In this document: positions 35,478 to 45,509 of the stretch, one piece after another
How positions within the stretch are numbered: the first letter of the stretch is position 1
How the letters are laid out: each line of letters opens with the position of its first letter
From: Bradymonas sediminis
GTDB lineage: Bacteria; Myxococcota_A; Bradymonadia; Bradymonadales; Bradymonadaceae
Reading direction: 5' to 3'
Length of the DNA stretch: 64,000 nt
NCBI RefSeq assembly: GCF_003258315.1
Contig: NZ_CP030032.1
Location: 1,154,001 to 1,218,000 of the forward strand
The notes under the pieces: model-generated
What the model saw: the letters and a program-made list of their open reading frames with translations, nothing else
Database searches by the model: none
Told to the model about the DNA's origin: nothing
Program-made: the position numbers and the translations under genes

Positions 35478-36620
35478 TCATTCGCCCAGCACCTGGGTGT
35501 AGACGCCCAACGTCTTCGCCGCCGTCTTCGGCCAGTTAAACTGCGCCGCCCGCGCATAGCCGTCTTCGATCAGGCGCTCGCGAAGTTTCGAGTCTTCGAG
35601 CACCCGGCGCATCGCGCGCGCCAGGTCCCCGGTATGATTCGGGTTAAATAATATCGCGGCGCGTTGGGCGATGCTGCGCATGGGCTCCAGGTCGCTGACC
35701 AGCGTCGGGATGCCCATGGCCATGGCTTCCAGGATGGGGAGGCCGAAGCCCTCGACGAGCGAGGGAAAGACGAAGAGGCGGGCGTGCCCCAAGGTGCTTC
35801 GCAGCTCGGCGTCGCTGAGGATGCCGGCCAGGGTGATATGCTGGGCGACCTCGGAATCCCGAACCTGTGGCGCCAGGTCGGCGCAGTTGCCGATGAGGAC
35901 CAGGTGGCCCTGGTCCAGGGTGGGGCGCACCCGGGCGAAGGCGTCGATGAGGCGGTCGAGGTTTTTATAGGGCTTGGCGTTGCCGATGGCGACGATATAC
36001 GGGGTGTCGGCGCTGGGCAGGCCGAGCTTTTGGTGCTCGGGCGGCGCGGCCGGGGTTTGAAAGTCGTCGGAGACCCCGTGGGAGATGAGGCTGAACTGGT
36101 CGGGGCGCAGCCAGGGGGTGGCGCGCTGGGCGGTGGGCTCGGAGATGCAGATGACGTGGTCGGCGGATTTCAGGCTGTGCGGAATCGCCAGCGAGGCGAA
36201 TGCCCGGATGGTCTCGGCCTTTAGCCAGGTGGGCTGGGATTGGTGGGGGTGGTCGATCCAGACCAGGTCGTGGAGGGTGACGACGACCTTCGCTCCGGGC
36301 GCGGCGCGGCGGATGGCAAACGGCGAGATATGAAAGAGGTTATGATAGATATCGGGCGCGCCGACCTCTTTAAAGACCTTTCGCAGGGTATGCGCGCCGC
36401 AGGCGAAGTTCTCCAGGCTGTCGATCGCCGGGTCGACAAAGACCTCGCGCAGCGCGAAGCCGGGGACGTCGATGGGGGTGCGGTTTGAGGTGTGGCGGAT
36501 GACGACGAATTCGTGCTCGGGCGCCTGGCGCAGCAGCTCGGGGATGAGGCTGAGCGCGTAGCGGGCGACGCCGGCGGGCTGGGCGGTGATATTTCGGGCG
36601 TCGAGATAGATGCGCGCCAT
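35478..36620 (-). CDS. Glycosyltransferase family 4 (GT-B fold), second of a pair
   Basis: The 380-residue cytoplasmic or membrane-associated enzyme begins RIYLDARNITAQPAGVARYA, typical of GT4 mannosyl/rhamnosyl-type transferases. Its donor-binding domain has YIVAIGNAKPYKNLDRLIDAF and FVFPSLVEGFGLPILEAMAMG, the EGFGLPxLEAM motif holding the catalytic Glu pair. It probably adds a sugar from a nucleotide-sugar to an envelope glycan. It lies 48 nt after a similar GT4 gene and is likely cotranscribed with it. Confidence 0.9.
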   Translation of the reverse strand: MARIYLDARNITAQPAGVARYALSLIPELLRQAPEHEFVVIRHTSNRTPIDVPGFALREVFVDPAIDSLENFACGAHTLRKVFKEVGAPDIYHNLFHISPFAIRRAAPGAKVVVTLHDLVWIDHPHQSQPTWLKAETIRAFASLAIPHSLKSADHVICISEPTAQRATPWLRPDQFSLISHGVSDDFQTPAAPPEHQKLGLPSADTPYIVAIGNAKPYKNLDRLIDAFARVRPTLDQGHLVLIGNCADLAPQVRDSEVAQHITLAGILSDAELRSTLGHARLFVFPSLVEGFGLPILEAMAMGIPTLVSDLEPMRSIAQRAAILFNPNHTGDLARAMRRVLEDSKLRERLIEDGYARAAQFNWPKTAAKTLGVYTQVLGE

Positions 36621-36668
36621 AATTCGGTCGGGGGCGGGGGAGCGATGAGTTTGAATAAAGAGCGAAAA

Positions 36669-37919
36669 CTATTGTTTAAGAAGTTGACGGTAGACGTCGA
36701 GCGTGGCGCGGCCGCAGGCTTGCCATGTGAAGTTGGCGGCGTGCTTGAGGCCGCGGCTTCGCTGCTCCTCCCAGGCGGCCGTGTCGTCGAAAAGAAGGCG
36801 CAGCGCCCGGGCGATTTCGGCCGGTGACTCCGGGTCGACGGTGAGCGCGCCGGGGCCGGCGACCTCGTTGGGGGCGCCGCGATTCGAGGTCACCACCGGC
36901 GTGCCGCAGGCCATCGCCTCGAGCGCCGGCAGGCCAAACCCCTCGTAGATAGACGGAAACAAGAAGGCATGCGCCATGCTATAGAGCGCGTGTAATTCGT
37001 CGAGGCTGATATGCTCAAGAGTGATGATGCGCGAGGCGACGTCCGGGTCGGCCATCAATTGGTGCAGGCGCGAGGCGGGGCCGCGGGTGAGGCGGCGGAC
37101 CAGGACGAAATAGACGTCCGGGTCGTGGCGAAACGCCTCGATAAACCCGGCCAGCGCGCCGGCGTGATTCTTATAGGGCGTGCCCTGGCCGACCACCAGA
37201 ACAAAGCGGCTCTTGGGCGCCAGCCACTTCGACAACCGCGGCCAGCCCTCCTCGGGGGGCATCGGATGAAAGGCCGCGTCGATCCCATTATAGGTGACGT
37301 CGACGCGCCCGCGCATCGCGGGGAAATAATCTTCGATGGCCTGGCGCGAGGTCTCCGAGACCGTCAAAATATGGTCGGCCTGCGCGGCCGAGCGCGGGAT
37401 CAATTGCTCGTAAAAGGTGCCGGTGACGACCTTTCGCCAGGCGCTGTCGGTGCAATAGTTTTTGTCCAGCAGCCACATAATATCATGCAGCGTGAAGACG
37501 CTCGGCACCGGAAGGTCCGCCGGCAGGATATTAAAGGGCGAATGGAAGAGGTCGACCCCCTTGAAGGCGCCTTCTTTCTCGAGGATGCGCGGCATCACAA
37601 AGCGGGTGCGCAGCGAGTTGGGCGCGGCCGGGTAGGTCTGGCAGGTCACCCGCGGGTCGTCGAAGGGCTTCGGGCGCGTCGGGTGCGTGATGAGCTTGAG
37701 CCGAAGCCCGGTGTCCTGGGCGAGGAGCTGCTCGATGAGGTGGTGGGTATAGCGGCCGATGCCGCTGGGCTCATCGCTGATATAGCGCGCGTCGAGCATC
37801 ACGCAGGCGTTGGTATGGGTGATTTCGACGGGCGTGGATGGGTTGCGGGACAAATCGGTCACCGGGGGACTAGGATGAGGGAGCACGAGTTGGGATTGAG
37901 CGGATTCGCCAAAAAGCAT
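36669..37919 (-). CDS. Glycosyltransferase family 4 (GT-B fold), first of a pair
   Basis: Up to 416 residues. The body begins MLDARYISDEPSGIGRYTHH and contains VLVVGQGTPYKNHAGALAGF and FLFPSIYEGFGLPALEAMAC, the GT4 donor-site motif with EGFGLPALEAM. About 40 residues lie upstream of the first conserved block. Starts at 37919 and at 37800 both lack an obvious ribosome site, so the N-terminus is uncertain. It resembles its neighbour 35478-36620 in architecture, which suggests duplication and sequential sugar additions. Divergent from the MMPL exporter gene. Confidence 0.88.
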   Translation of the reverse strand: MLFGESAQSQLVLPHPSPPVTDLSRNPSTPVEITHTNACVMLDARYISDEPSGIGRYTHHLIEQLLAQDTGLRLKLITHPTRPKPFDDPRVTCQTYPAAPNSLRTRFVMPRILEKEGAFKGVDLFHSPFNILPADLPVPSVFTLHDIMWLLDKNYCTDSAWRKVVTGTFYEQLIPRSAAQADHILTVSETSRQAIEDYFPAMRGRVDVTYNGIDAAFHPMPPEEGWPRLSKWLAPKSRFVLVVGQGTPYKNHAGALAGFIEAFRHDPDVYFVLVRRLTRGPASRLHQLMADPDVASRIITLEHISLDELHALYSMAHAFLFPSIYEGFGLPALEAMACGTPVVTSNRGAPNEVAGPGALTVDPESPAEIARALRLLFDDTAAWEEQRSRGLKHAANFTWQACGRATLDVYRQLLKQ

Positions 37920-38054
37920 AAAGAGATGGCGGCGACCTAGAATCGCATTCGAGTCCGTCAGCGAAACGTAGTATAGACATGCAGCCGCGCCGGGAGGCCT
38001 CGGCGAGCGTATATTAGTCGGGTTAACTGGCTGTGCAAGCCCAGAGATTTAATT

Positions 38055-40694
38055 ATGACATCTTTTATGAAGCGCTTTATCGCCTTCTTTATCGGTCGCG
38101 TCATCGCGCCCCATTATTGGGCTGTTTCGGCGATTAGTATTCTTTTGAGCGTGCTCTCGGTCTGGGTGATCGCGACGCAGGCCAATATTAATAGTGATTT
38201 TAAGGCGCTATTGCCGACCACCTCGGCCGCCTACCAGGCGATGGATGAGGTCGGCGGGCGGGTTGGCAGTGGCTCGGCGCTCTTTGTCGTCGTCGACTCC
38301 CCCGACACCGAGGCCAATAAGCGCTTCGCCGAAGTCTACGCCAACACCCTGCGCGAGCTGCCCGACGTGGCGCTGGCGCATTATCATAATGACAAGAGTT
38401 TTTTCGAGAAGAATAAACTCCTCTACCTCGACAAAGAGGACCTGAGTGGGCTGCGCGAGCGCATCGCCGACAAGATTAAGGATGCCAAGCGCAAGGCCAA
38501 TCCGCTCTTCGTGTCGCTGGGTTTTGACGACGATGAGGAAGACGACGCGCTGCTCAATACCAGCGAGTTAGAGGAGAAATATTCCAACCTATCCCAGAAC
38601 TCCTATAAAGAATATTTGATCAGCGACGACGGCTATTCGCTCACCATCGTGGTGCGTTTCGTCGAGTCTTCGACCGACCTGGCCTCCACTGAGCAGCTCA
38701 TCGCGCGGGTGCAGCAGGTGGGCGCCGACCTTGAGCCGGCCAAATATCACCCCGAGATGAAGCTCGAGTACGGCGGTGGGCTGATCAACCGTCAGGCTGA
38801 GTATAGCTCGATCGTCGATGATATTAAGACCTCGGCCTGGTCGACGATTATCGGGCTCTTCCTGGTCATCGGCCTGTATTTCCGCCGGGTGCGCGCGGTC
38901 TTCTTCGTGCTCGCCCCGCTCATCATGGGCGTGGCGTGGACGCTGGCGTTTAGCTTCTGGTTCTTCGGGGAGCTGACGACGGTGGCGACGTTTATCTTCG
39001 CGGTGCTGCTCGGGCTGGGGATTGACTATAGCATCCATTTTCTCAACGAATACGATATCTATCGGCGCAAGGGCTTTGAGCCCGTGGACGCGCTGGTCGA
39101 GTGTTTCGGGACCACCGGGCGGGCGACCGTCATCGGCGGCGTGTCGACGATGGTCACCTTCGTGGTGCTGGCGTTTGCGCAATTTCGCGGGCTGAGCCAA
39201 TTCGGTCAGGTCGCGAGCATCGGTATTGTCTGCACGCTCATCGCGATGCTGGTGGTGCTGCCGGCGATGATCTTGACGGTGCATCGCATCCTTCCCTACG
39301 ACCCGCCTCTGGGCGAAAAAGATGAGGCGGCGTCGATGCTGTCACCTGCGTATTGGGTTGACGAGGTGCGGGCGAAGCCGCTGGCGCCGGTGTTTTTGGG
39401 GATCGCGCTGCTGATAAGCGTCTTCGCCGGGTACCAATTGCAGAATGTCGAATTTGAGGAGAACTTCCGTGTTATCGGCAAGATGCAGCTGCCCTGGCAG
39501 GGCGAAAGTGAGCGGGAGGCTGCGACAAAGCAGGCCGAGAAACTGGCCAAGCGCCAGGCTCGCCTCACCGAGCGCCGCGCCCGCGCGGTGCGCGAGGCGG
39601 TCGACCCCGAGACCTATATCGCGCCGCGTGAGCAGAAGAGCGTGGGCGATAAATACACCAGCGCGACCAGCGGCATGCGCTCCTCGACGCCGACGCTTTT
39701 GCTCTTTGACGAAGAGGACCAGGCCCGCGAAGTCTACGAATATATGGCCGAGCAGCACGCTAATGGCGAGCTCGACGCGGTGCGCTCGGTCTCGGCGATC
39801 TACTCCTTTGTGCCCGGGACCATCGCCGAACAAGAGGAGCGAATGGTCGAAATTAACGCGATTCGCGAGCTGCTCGAGGATGACGATATCTCGTTTTTGA
39901 AGGCCGACGAGCGAAAGCGCATTGATGAGATGCGCGACAGCCTCGACGTCAAACCCTTCACCGCCCACGACCTGCCTGATTGGACCAAGCGCCTCTTCAA
40001 AGAAGCCGGCGACCAGGCCAAGGCGCCGGACCCCGGCGAGGAGTTCGCCTTCGGGTATTTGATCTACGTCAACGAGTCCATCGACAGCATGAAGGGCGAG
40101 CAGGCGCGGCGATTTTTGGGGCAAATGGAGGACGTTAAAGAGGCCACCCAGGTCGACTTTAGGGTCGGCAGCCAGTCCTATATTTATATCGCGATGCTCG
40201 ACCAGATTAAGACCGACGGCCTGCGCATGATGAGCATCGCGCTGCTGATGACGCTGCTGGTGTTGATGTGGGGCTTTGGCAATCCGCTGCGCGCGCTCTA
40301 CGCGCTCTTGCCGGTGCTCATCGGGATGTTCTGGATGTTGGGCGTGGCCGGGTTTATCGGGCTGAACCTCGACTTCTTTAACGTCATCATCATCCCGGTG
40401 CTCATCGGCGCCGGGGTCGACGACGGGGTGCATTTCTACGCGCATTATCGGGCGCAGGGGCGTGGTTCGGTGGGGGCTGTGATGAAATCGCTGGGCGGGG
40501 CGTTGGTGATGACCACCATTACCTCGGCGATTGGCTTTATGGGACTGGCGGTGACCGACTACGGCGGGTTGAAGTCCATGGGGTATTTGGCCATCATTGG
40601 GCTGAGCATGACCCTATTGGGCACGATGCTCGTCTTGCCGGCGATCTTATGGTTGGCCGAGAAATATGATATTCATTGGCTTGCGCAGGACTGA
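38055..40694 (+). CDS. MMPL/RND-superfamily exporter
   Basis: The 879-residue inner-membrane protein has the RND duplication. A helix at residues ~15-38 is followed by a periplasmic domain. A six-helix block carries GLGIDYSIHFLNEY (about residue 325). A second helix and periplasmic domain come next, then a second block carries GAGVDDGVHFYAHY (about 790). The charged pairs in these loops are the proton-relay positions of MMPL/HpnN-type lipid transporters. A Lys/Arg/Glu-rich coiled segment sits near residue 495. It lacks TolC-docking hairpins, so hydrophobic-lipid export is more likely than drug efflux. Cargo is unknown. Confidence 0.9.
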   Translation: MTSFMKRFIAFFIGRVIAPHYWAVSAISILLSVLSVWVIATQANINSDFKALLPTTSAAYQAMDEVGGRVGSGSALFVVVDSPDTEANKRFAEVYANTLRELPDVALAHYHNDKSFFEKNKLLYLDKEDLSGLRERIADKIKDAKRKANPLFVSLGFDDDEEDDALLNTSELEEKYSNLSQNSYKEYLISDDGYSLTIVVRFVESSTDLASTEQLIARVQQVGADLEPAKYHPEMKLEYGGGLINRQAEYSSIVDDIKTSAWSTIIGLFLVIGLYFRRVRAVFFVLAPLIMGVAWTLAFSFWFFGELTTVATFIFAVLLGLGIDYSIHFLNEYDIYRRKGFEPVDALVECFGTTGRATVIGGVSTMVTFVVLAFAQFRGLSQFGQVASIGIVCTLIAMLVVLPAMILTVHRILPYDPPLGEKDEAASMLSPAYWVDEVRAKPLAPVFLGIALLISVFAGYQLQNVEFEENFRVIGKMQLPWQGESEREAATKQAEKLAKRQARLTERRARAVREAVDPETYIAPREQKSVGDKYTSATSGMRSSTPTLLLFDEEDQAREVYEYMAEQHANGELDAVRSVSAIYSFVPGTIAEQEERMVEINAIRELLEDDDISFLKADERKRIDEMRDSLDVKPFTAHDLPDWTKRLFKEAGDQAKAPDPGEEFAFGYLIYVNESIDSMKGEQARRFLGQMEDVKEATQVDFRVGSQSYIYIAMLDQIKTDGLRMMSIALLMTLLVLMWGFGNPLRALYALLPVLIGMFWMLGVAGFIGLNLDFFNVIIIPVLIGAGVDDGVHFYAHYRAQGRGSVGAVMKSLGGALVMTTITSAIGFMGLAVTDYGGLKSMGYLAIIGLSMTLLGTMLVLPAILWLAEKYDIHWLAQD

Positions 40695-40736
40695 CCCGCG
40701 CCTTTAAATAATATACTTATGCACGCAGGTTTTAAG

Positions 40737-42278
40737 ATGCGTCGTTCCGAATTTTATCGCGCTGGCTCTTTGGTGTTTTTAGGTGCTTGTCTTGCGGCGA
40801 GTGCTGCGCTGGTCGGGTGTGGTGAGGAGCGAAATCAAGAACCCACGGTCCGCATTTCGGCGAGCAGCCTTGCCACCGTGCAGGGCGAATCGGTCACGAT
40901 TGATGGGTCCGAGAGTTCGGACCCCGACGGGGACCCGCTGCGTTTTTATTGGGAGCTGAGCGCGCCGGAGGGGAGCGCGGTTCAATTCGACGACCTGCGC
41001 ACCGAGACCGTCACCTTTGTCGCCGACGTGGCCGGCTCTTATACCGTGAGCCTGAGCGTGAGCGATGGGGAGTTTCGCACCGACCCCGAGAGCGTCACGA
41101 TTGAGGCATCCTCGGGCGTCGTCGAAGAGGGCGCGCCGGTCGCAAAGACCGGCGCCGACCGCACCGTCGAGCTGGGCGCTGAGGTGCTGCTTGATGGCAG
41201 CGACTCGACCGACCCCGAGGGCGCAGCGCTGACCTACGCCTGGACGCTCAGCAGCTCGCCAAGCGGCAGCAGCGCGGCGCTCAGCGACGCGACGTCGGTG
41301 CAGGCGAGGTTCACGCCAGATAAGGTCGGCGACTATCATGTGTCACTGAAGGTCTCGAACGGGACCTATACCAGCGCGCCGGCGCAGGTCGTCATTAGCG
41401 CCGTCGAAGAGATCAACGAGTTCGCCCCCATCGCCGATGCGGGCGCTGACCAGCAGGGCGCGGTGGGCACGCCGGTGAACCTCGACGGCAGCGGCTCGAG
41501 CAACCCGAACGGGTCTGACGCAGACCTGCGTTATTTCTGGACCTTCCAGAGTCAGCCCGAGAATAGCGGGGTCATCGCGATCAACCGCCCCTCCAGCCCC
41601 GACGCCTGGTTTTTGCCCGACGCCGAGGGCACCTACGTGCTGCGCCTGGAGGTGCGCGACGCCGAGGAGAACCTGTCCACCGACACCGTTTCGATTGAGA
41701 TTGAGCGACTCCCGAGCGACGTGACGCTGATGATCTCGGGCTATCTGCAGGGCTCCAGCCAGAATAAGGCGGTCTCGCTGTATAACTTTGGCTCGGCCCC
41801 GGTCGACCTGACGCGGGTGCGCTTCTGCATCTTCGCCAACGATGAGGTGACAAGTTGCAGCTATGACGCGGCGATCACGCGCACCATCTCTACCCACCCC
41901 GACGGCACCGACATGCTCGGCGCGGGCGAGGTGCTCACGATCTGTGAGGGGCGCGTGAGCTTGCCCGGCTTTGTCGCCGACGATTGCGACCGCTCCCAGG
42001 GCACTTATCTGGCCAATCTAAACGGCGATGATCGTTTTCTCATCTACGAGAATACCGACGGAAACGAGGCATTTACCGGCGTCGACCTGGTCATCGACGC
42101 CTTCGGCCAGACCGCGATGCAGCCTGCCGATACCATCTGGAAGGACAAGACATTTTTGCGCTGCAACTTCGACCTCTATGACGGCGCCGCCCCCTTTGCG
42201 GCAGCCGACTATTTTAATGTCCGAAGCAAGGATTTCATCACCGGCTTTGCCGATGCGCCGAGCGAAGGCTGTGATTGA
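40737..42278 (+). CDS. PKD-domain lipoprotein with lamin-tail-like C-terminus
   Basis: The 513-residue predicted lipoprotein has lipobox ALVGC near residue 28. Three PKD-like domains follow, each with the GSxSSDPDG-type start ([60 protein letters not shown]) and the [10 protein letters not shown] strand. The last ~180 residues begin [20 protein letters not shown] and resemble lamin-tail-type domains of secreted proteins ([13 protein letters not shown]). The ATG at 40737 is preferred over 40719 because CAGG lies just upstream. Surface or periplasmic role is unknown. Confidence 0.82.
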   Translation: MRRSEFYRAGSLVFLGACLAASAALVGCGEERNQEPTVRISASSLATVQGESVTIDGSESSDPDGDPLRFYWELSAPEGSAVQFDDLRTETVTFVADVAGSYTVSLSVSDGEFRTDPESVTIEASSGVVEEGAPVAKTGADRTVELGAEVLLDGSDSTDPEGAALTYAWTLSSSPSGSSAALSDATSVQARFTPDKVGDYHVSLKVSNGTYTSAPAQVVISAVEEINEFAPIADAGADQQGAVGTPVNLDGSGSSNPNGSDADLRYFWTFQSQPENSGVIAINRPSSPDAWFLPDAEGTYVLRLEVRDAEENLSTDTVSIEIERLPSDVTLMISGYLQGSSQNKAVSLYNFGSAPVDLTRVRFCIFANDEVTSCSYDAAITRTISTHPDGTDMLGAGEVLTICEGRVSLPGFVADDCDRSQGTYLANLNGDDRFLIYENTDGNEAFTGVDLVIDAFGQTAMQPADTIWKDKTFLRCNFDLYDGAAPFAAADYFNVRSKDFITGFADAPSEGCD

Positions 42279-42302
42279 TCCGTTGTGAGGGCTATGAATG
42301 CG

Positions 42303-42325
42303 ACGCGCGCCCCAGGGGCGCGCGT
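42303..42325 (+). terminator. GC-rich hairpin between PKD and amidase lipoprotein genes
   Basis: GCGCGCCCC pairs with GGGGCGCGC directly after the PKD gene stop, followed by a broken T tract (GTTGTTTCT). It is a moderate terminator or attenuator. Confidence 0.6.
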
Positions 42326-42349
42326 TGTTTCTCTGAAGGGTATATTTTG

Positions 42350-44599
42350 ATGATGGCGACGCGGTATTTATTGGGCAGAGCGTTCTTTGTGGTGGCGAGC
42401 TGCGCCTTGTTGGTGGTGGGCTGCTCGGACGCTCCCATCGACGAGCCGGTGAGCCCGAATCAGCAATGCGCTGGCTCGGCGGGGCCGGACGACCTTGATA
42501 CCGACGGCGATGGCGCGCCGGACGATTGCGATAATTGTCCCTATATTGCCAATACCGACCAGGCCGACGGTGATTTCGATGGGGTCGGTGACCGCTGCGA
42601 TGATGACCGCGACGGCGATGGGATTGATAACGAGATCGACAACTGCCCGGATATCTATAATCCGGACCAGAGAGATAGCGATCGTGATGGTGTGGGCGAT
42701 GTGTGCGAGCGCTGCCCGGACGGCGAAGACCTGCGCGATAGCGACGGCGACGGGATCGCGGATTGCTTTGATAATTGTCCGAGCGTCGCGAATCCCGACC
42801 AGATCGACACCGATGGCGACGGGGTGGGGGACGCCTGCGACAATTGCATCCCGGTGCCAAATGCTGGCCAGGCGGACCGCAGCGGGGATGGGATAGGCGA
42901 TGCCTGCATCCCAACCGCGCAGCGTGTTTTTGACCCCGAAGAGGCGAGCATCGCGGACATTCATCGCACGATTCTCGCCAAGAAGATGACCTGCGAAGCG
43001 ATCGTCGACGCGCATCTGCAACGGATCGCGCGGTATGACCTCGACGTCAGCGAGGGCGCGCCGATCAACGCCTTTGTGATGTTTAACGAGAGCGTGCGTG
43101 AGCAAGCGCGCGCGCTCGACGCCCAATTCGCCGAGACAAATTCGCTGGTGGGCCCGCTTCATTGCGTGCCGATTGGGGTGAAGACGAACTTTGACTCCAG
43201 CGACACCACCACCACGAACGGGTCGCTTGCGCTGGTCGGAACGCGCGCTCCAGACGACGGTTTTGCGCTGGCCCAGATGCGTGAGCGAGGCGCGTTGCTC
43301 GTCGGCACCACCGGAATGGACGAGTTCGCCGGCGGGGTCCACGGCATCGGTGGGCGCCACGGGAAGACGGGCAATGCCTACAACACCGCGACGAACTCGG
43401 GCGGCTCGAGCGCAGGCAGCGGGGCGGCGGTCGCGGCGGGTTTTTTGGTCGGGGCAACGGGCACCGATAATTGCGGCTCGCTGTCGATCCCGGCGGCCTA
43501 TCACGGCCTGGTGACGATGCGCTCCACCCACGAATTGGTGAGCGTTGACGGCATCTTCCCCAGCAACCCGCTGGACGTGGTCGCCGGGCCGCTCGCCCGA
43601 AGTGTGCGAGATATGGCGGTGTTGCTCGATGCGATGGCGGCCGCGAATCCTGGTGATGCTCGTCAGAATCATCCGCGCTGGGCGCGACCGGATTCCTATA
43701 CCGATCATCTCAACCCGAACGGGCTGCGCGGGCGTCGGATCGGCATCTTACGTCGACTCTCAGCCGAGACCGACGACTGGTACCGGGATCCGTTTGAGGG
43801 CGGCGACGCCGCGACCCACCGAACCTGGACCAGGGCAATTGAGGATATGCGCCGGCTCGGCGCGGAGGTTGTCGAAAATGTGCGGCTCCCGGAATTCTTG
43901 CCGTCTCGCTACGGCGCGGGGTTTGTCGTTCATGTCGACGCGTACCTAAAGGGCGTCGACTCTCCGGTGAAGAATTTCGCTCAAATCTGTGAGGAGGAGC
44001 GCTTCTCCAAATCGACCTATTCGAGCGTGGAGGCGTGTATGGAGCGCAATGAGTCTGGGTACGCCTATCCGAACGGGTCGCTCGATAAGGGGCGCAACGC
44101 CTACGCCTTCAACCGGGCGCATGTCACGCATGTGATGGACCTTTTGGACCTCGACGCGTTGGTCTACCCGGCCGACGCCACCGGCGCCGCGCATCGCTTT
44201 GCAGCGCAGCCAAATTGCCTGGCGACATCCGCCTCGGGACTGCCGGCGGTCGTGGTCCCCGTTGGGGAATCCACCGGCCGGGTGAAGCTGCCGATTGGGA
44301 TGATGATCATGGGGCGCGAGTTCGACGAGCCCAGCCTCATCGAGATGGTGTATGCCTTTGAGCAGGGAACGGGTTGGCGCCGCCCGCCGCAGCTGCACGC
44401 GGCGAGTGAACCGGAAGATGTCCCGCGGCTCGACCTGCAGGCGGCCAATGACCTGCGCCTCGCCCTGGCCGAAGCCGCATTTGAGCAGGTGCTCGCCGGG
44501 CAGAATAAATTCGACCTCTACCCGGAGCGCTTCCGCCAGATCGCTCGGGAAGTCTTGCAGGAGGCGGGCGCCGTTCATCTTCTTGGTCCCGCCGAATAG
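42350..44599 (+). CDS. Lipoprotein with thrombospondin type 3 repeats and amidase-signature domain
   Basis: About 749 residues. A lipoprotein signal (Cys near residue 25, LVVGC) is followed by four to five Asp-rich thrombospondin type 3 repeats at about residues 45-190 ([59 protein letters not shown]). The C-terminal ~550 residues are an amidase-signature domain. Its catalytic residues appear as Lys278 in PIGVKTNFD, Ser353 in [10 protein letters not shown] and Ser377 in [12 protein letters not shown]. The spacings of 75 and 24 equal those of FAAH. It should hydrolyse amides at the cell surface or in the periplasm. GAAGGG precedes the ATG at 42350. The substrate is unknown. Confidence 0.9.
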   Translation: MMATRYLLGRAFFVVASCALLVVGCSDAPIDEPVSPNQQCAGSAGPDDLDTDGDGAPDDCDNCPYIANTDQADGDFDGVGDRCDDDRDGDGIDNEIDNCPDIYNPDQRDSDRDGVGDVCERCPDGEDLRDSDGDGIADCFDNCPSVANPDQIDTDGDGVGDACDNCIPVPNAGQADRSGDGIGDACIPTAQRVFDPEEASIADIHRTILAKKMTCEAIVDAHLQRIARYDLDVSEGAPINAFVMFNESVREQARALDAQFAETNSLVGPLHCVPIGVKTNFDSSDTTTTNGSLALVGTRAPDDGFALAQMRERGALLVGTTGMDEFAGGVHGIGGRHGKTGNAYNTATNSGGSSAGSGAAVAAGFLVGATGTDNCGSLSIPAAYHGLVTMRSTHELVSVDGIFPSNPLDVVAGPLARSVRDMAVLLDAMAAANPGDARQNHPRWARPDSYTDHLNPNGLRGRRIGILRRLSAETDDWYRDPFEGGDAATHRTWTRAIEDMRRLGAEVVENVRLPEFLPSRYGAGFVVHVDAYLKGVDSPVKNFAQICEEERFSKSTYSSVEACMERNESGYAYPNGSLDKGRNAYAFNRAHVTHVMDLLDLDALVYPADATGAAHRFAAQPNCLATSASGLPAVVVPVGESTGRVKLPIGMMIMGREFDEPSLIEMVYAFEQGTGWRRPPQLHAASEPEDVPRLDLQAANDLRLALAEAAFEQVLAGQNKFDLYPERFRQIAREVLQEAGAVHLLGPAE

Positions 44600-44646
44600 C
44601 GCCCAGATAAGACGCTTGGCGGTAGTCCGAGTGGTCCCCAAAACGC

Positions 44647-44690
44647 AATAAATCCGCGAGCGCCCACATGGGCGACTTCGCGGATTTATT
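44647..44690. terminator. Bidirectional terminator, 13-bp perfect inverted repeat
   Basis: AATAAATCCGCGA (44647-44659) and TCGCGGATTTATT (44678-44690) are perfectly complementary. It separates the convergent amidase and Asp/Thr-linker lipoprotein genes. Confidence 0.92.
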
Positions 44691-44741
44691 ATATGCGTGT
44701 CGGGTCATCCTGCTGCGAGGATGCGCCGATTTGGCTCAGGC

Positions 44742-45461
44742 TTATTGGACCGTGATTTCGAGGCGATAGTCGCCGTCGGTTCCCGTGACATCGCCATCGA
44801 CGATCAGGAAATGGCTCTCGCCGCCGGGGACCAGGACGTTTGTCAGGCGGACCGCGTTATTGCTCTCCCGAAATTTGCTGCCCTCGGTGCACGCATCGAC
44901 GTTGCAGTCGGCGCGAACGTAGACGATCGGCAGATAGCCGGTTCCGATGGGCGTGACGAGTATCTCATAGGTCGTGTCACTCTGCGGGGCGAGCACAAAC
45001 ACCTCGTCGCCTCCGGACTGGCGCGCGTACGGGCAGTTGTCGCCAGTCGCGTTATAATTATTGCCAGCGCCTGCGGTTGAGCGTCCGGTGAGCACCGCGC
45101 CGCCGGTGACGTCGACGGCCTCCGCGCACGTCGCCCCCGTGGGCTCCTGTGAGGTGTCGGGTTCGGTCGTGATATCGGGCTCGGAGGTCGAGTCCGGCTC
45201 CGTGGCGGTGTCGCCGGCGTCGGGGACGGGTGAGGTTGTATCTGGCGTGTGGGCGTCCGGGGTCTGCGTGTCCGGCAGGTTTGAGGTGTCCCTGGGGGCG
45301 GTCGTGTCCTCGGTCGATTCGGTGTCTTGAGCGGTCGCGTCAACGCCTGCATCCGCATTGACCGAGTCGGCCACTGCGCCGTCTGCTGCGCAACCGACGA
45401 GCGTGGCGCAGGCGATGATGGTGATGAATCTGATAAGCGTTTTACTGCGCAAGGACGTCAT
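44742..45461 (-). CDS. Lipoprotein with Asp/Thr/Pro-rich stalk and small C-terminal domain
   Basis: The 239-residue predicted lipoprotein has lipobox TLVGC near residue 24. A stalk of about 85 residues is dominated by Asp, Thr, Pro and Glu (TPDTTSPVPDAGDTATEPD). A compact C-terminal domain of about 130 residues has two Cys pairs and a final beta strand (FLIVDGDVTGTDGDYRLEI), which looks like a pre-peptidase C-terminal-type beta-sandwich. The stalk resembles that of the RCC1 lipoprotein (27881-29638). It lies 48 nt after the CDP-alcohol phosphotransferase gene on the same strand. Confidence 0.78.
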   Translation of the reverse strand: MTSLRSKTLIRFITIIACATLVGCAADGAVADSVNADAGVDATAQDTESTEDTTAPRDTSNLPDTQTPDAHTPDTTSPVPDAGDTATEPDSTSEPDITTEPDTSQEPTGATCAEAVDVTGGAVLTGRSTAGAGNNYNATGDNCPYARQSGGDEVFVLAPQSDTTYEILVTPIGTGYLPIVYVRADCNVDACTEGSKFRESNNAVRLTNVLVPGGESHFLIVDGDVTGTDGDYRLEITVQ

Positions 45462-45509
45462 GCTCGGGGCTCTCTCAAAGAAGAATTGGAAATCAAAGCG
45501 CGCTCACGC

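Noticed and set aside
42303-42325. Hairpin considered as a riboswitch
   Set aside because: It is a simple GC stem with no extended conserved structure; a terminator or attenuator is a better reading.
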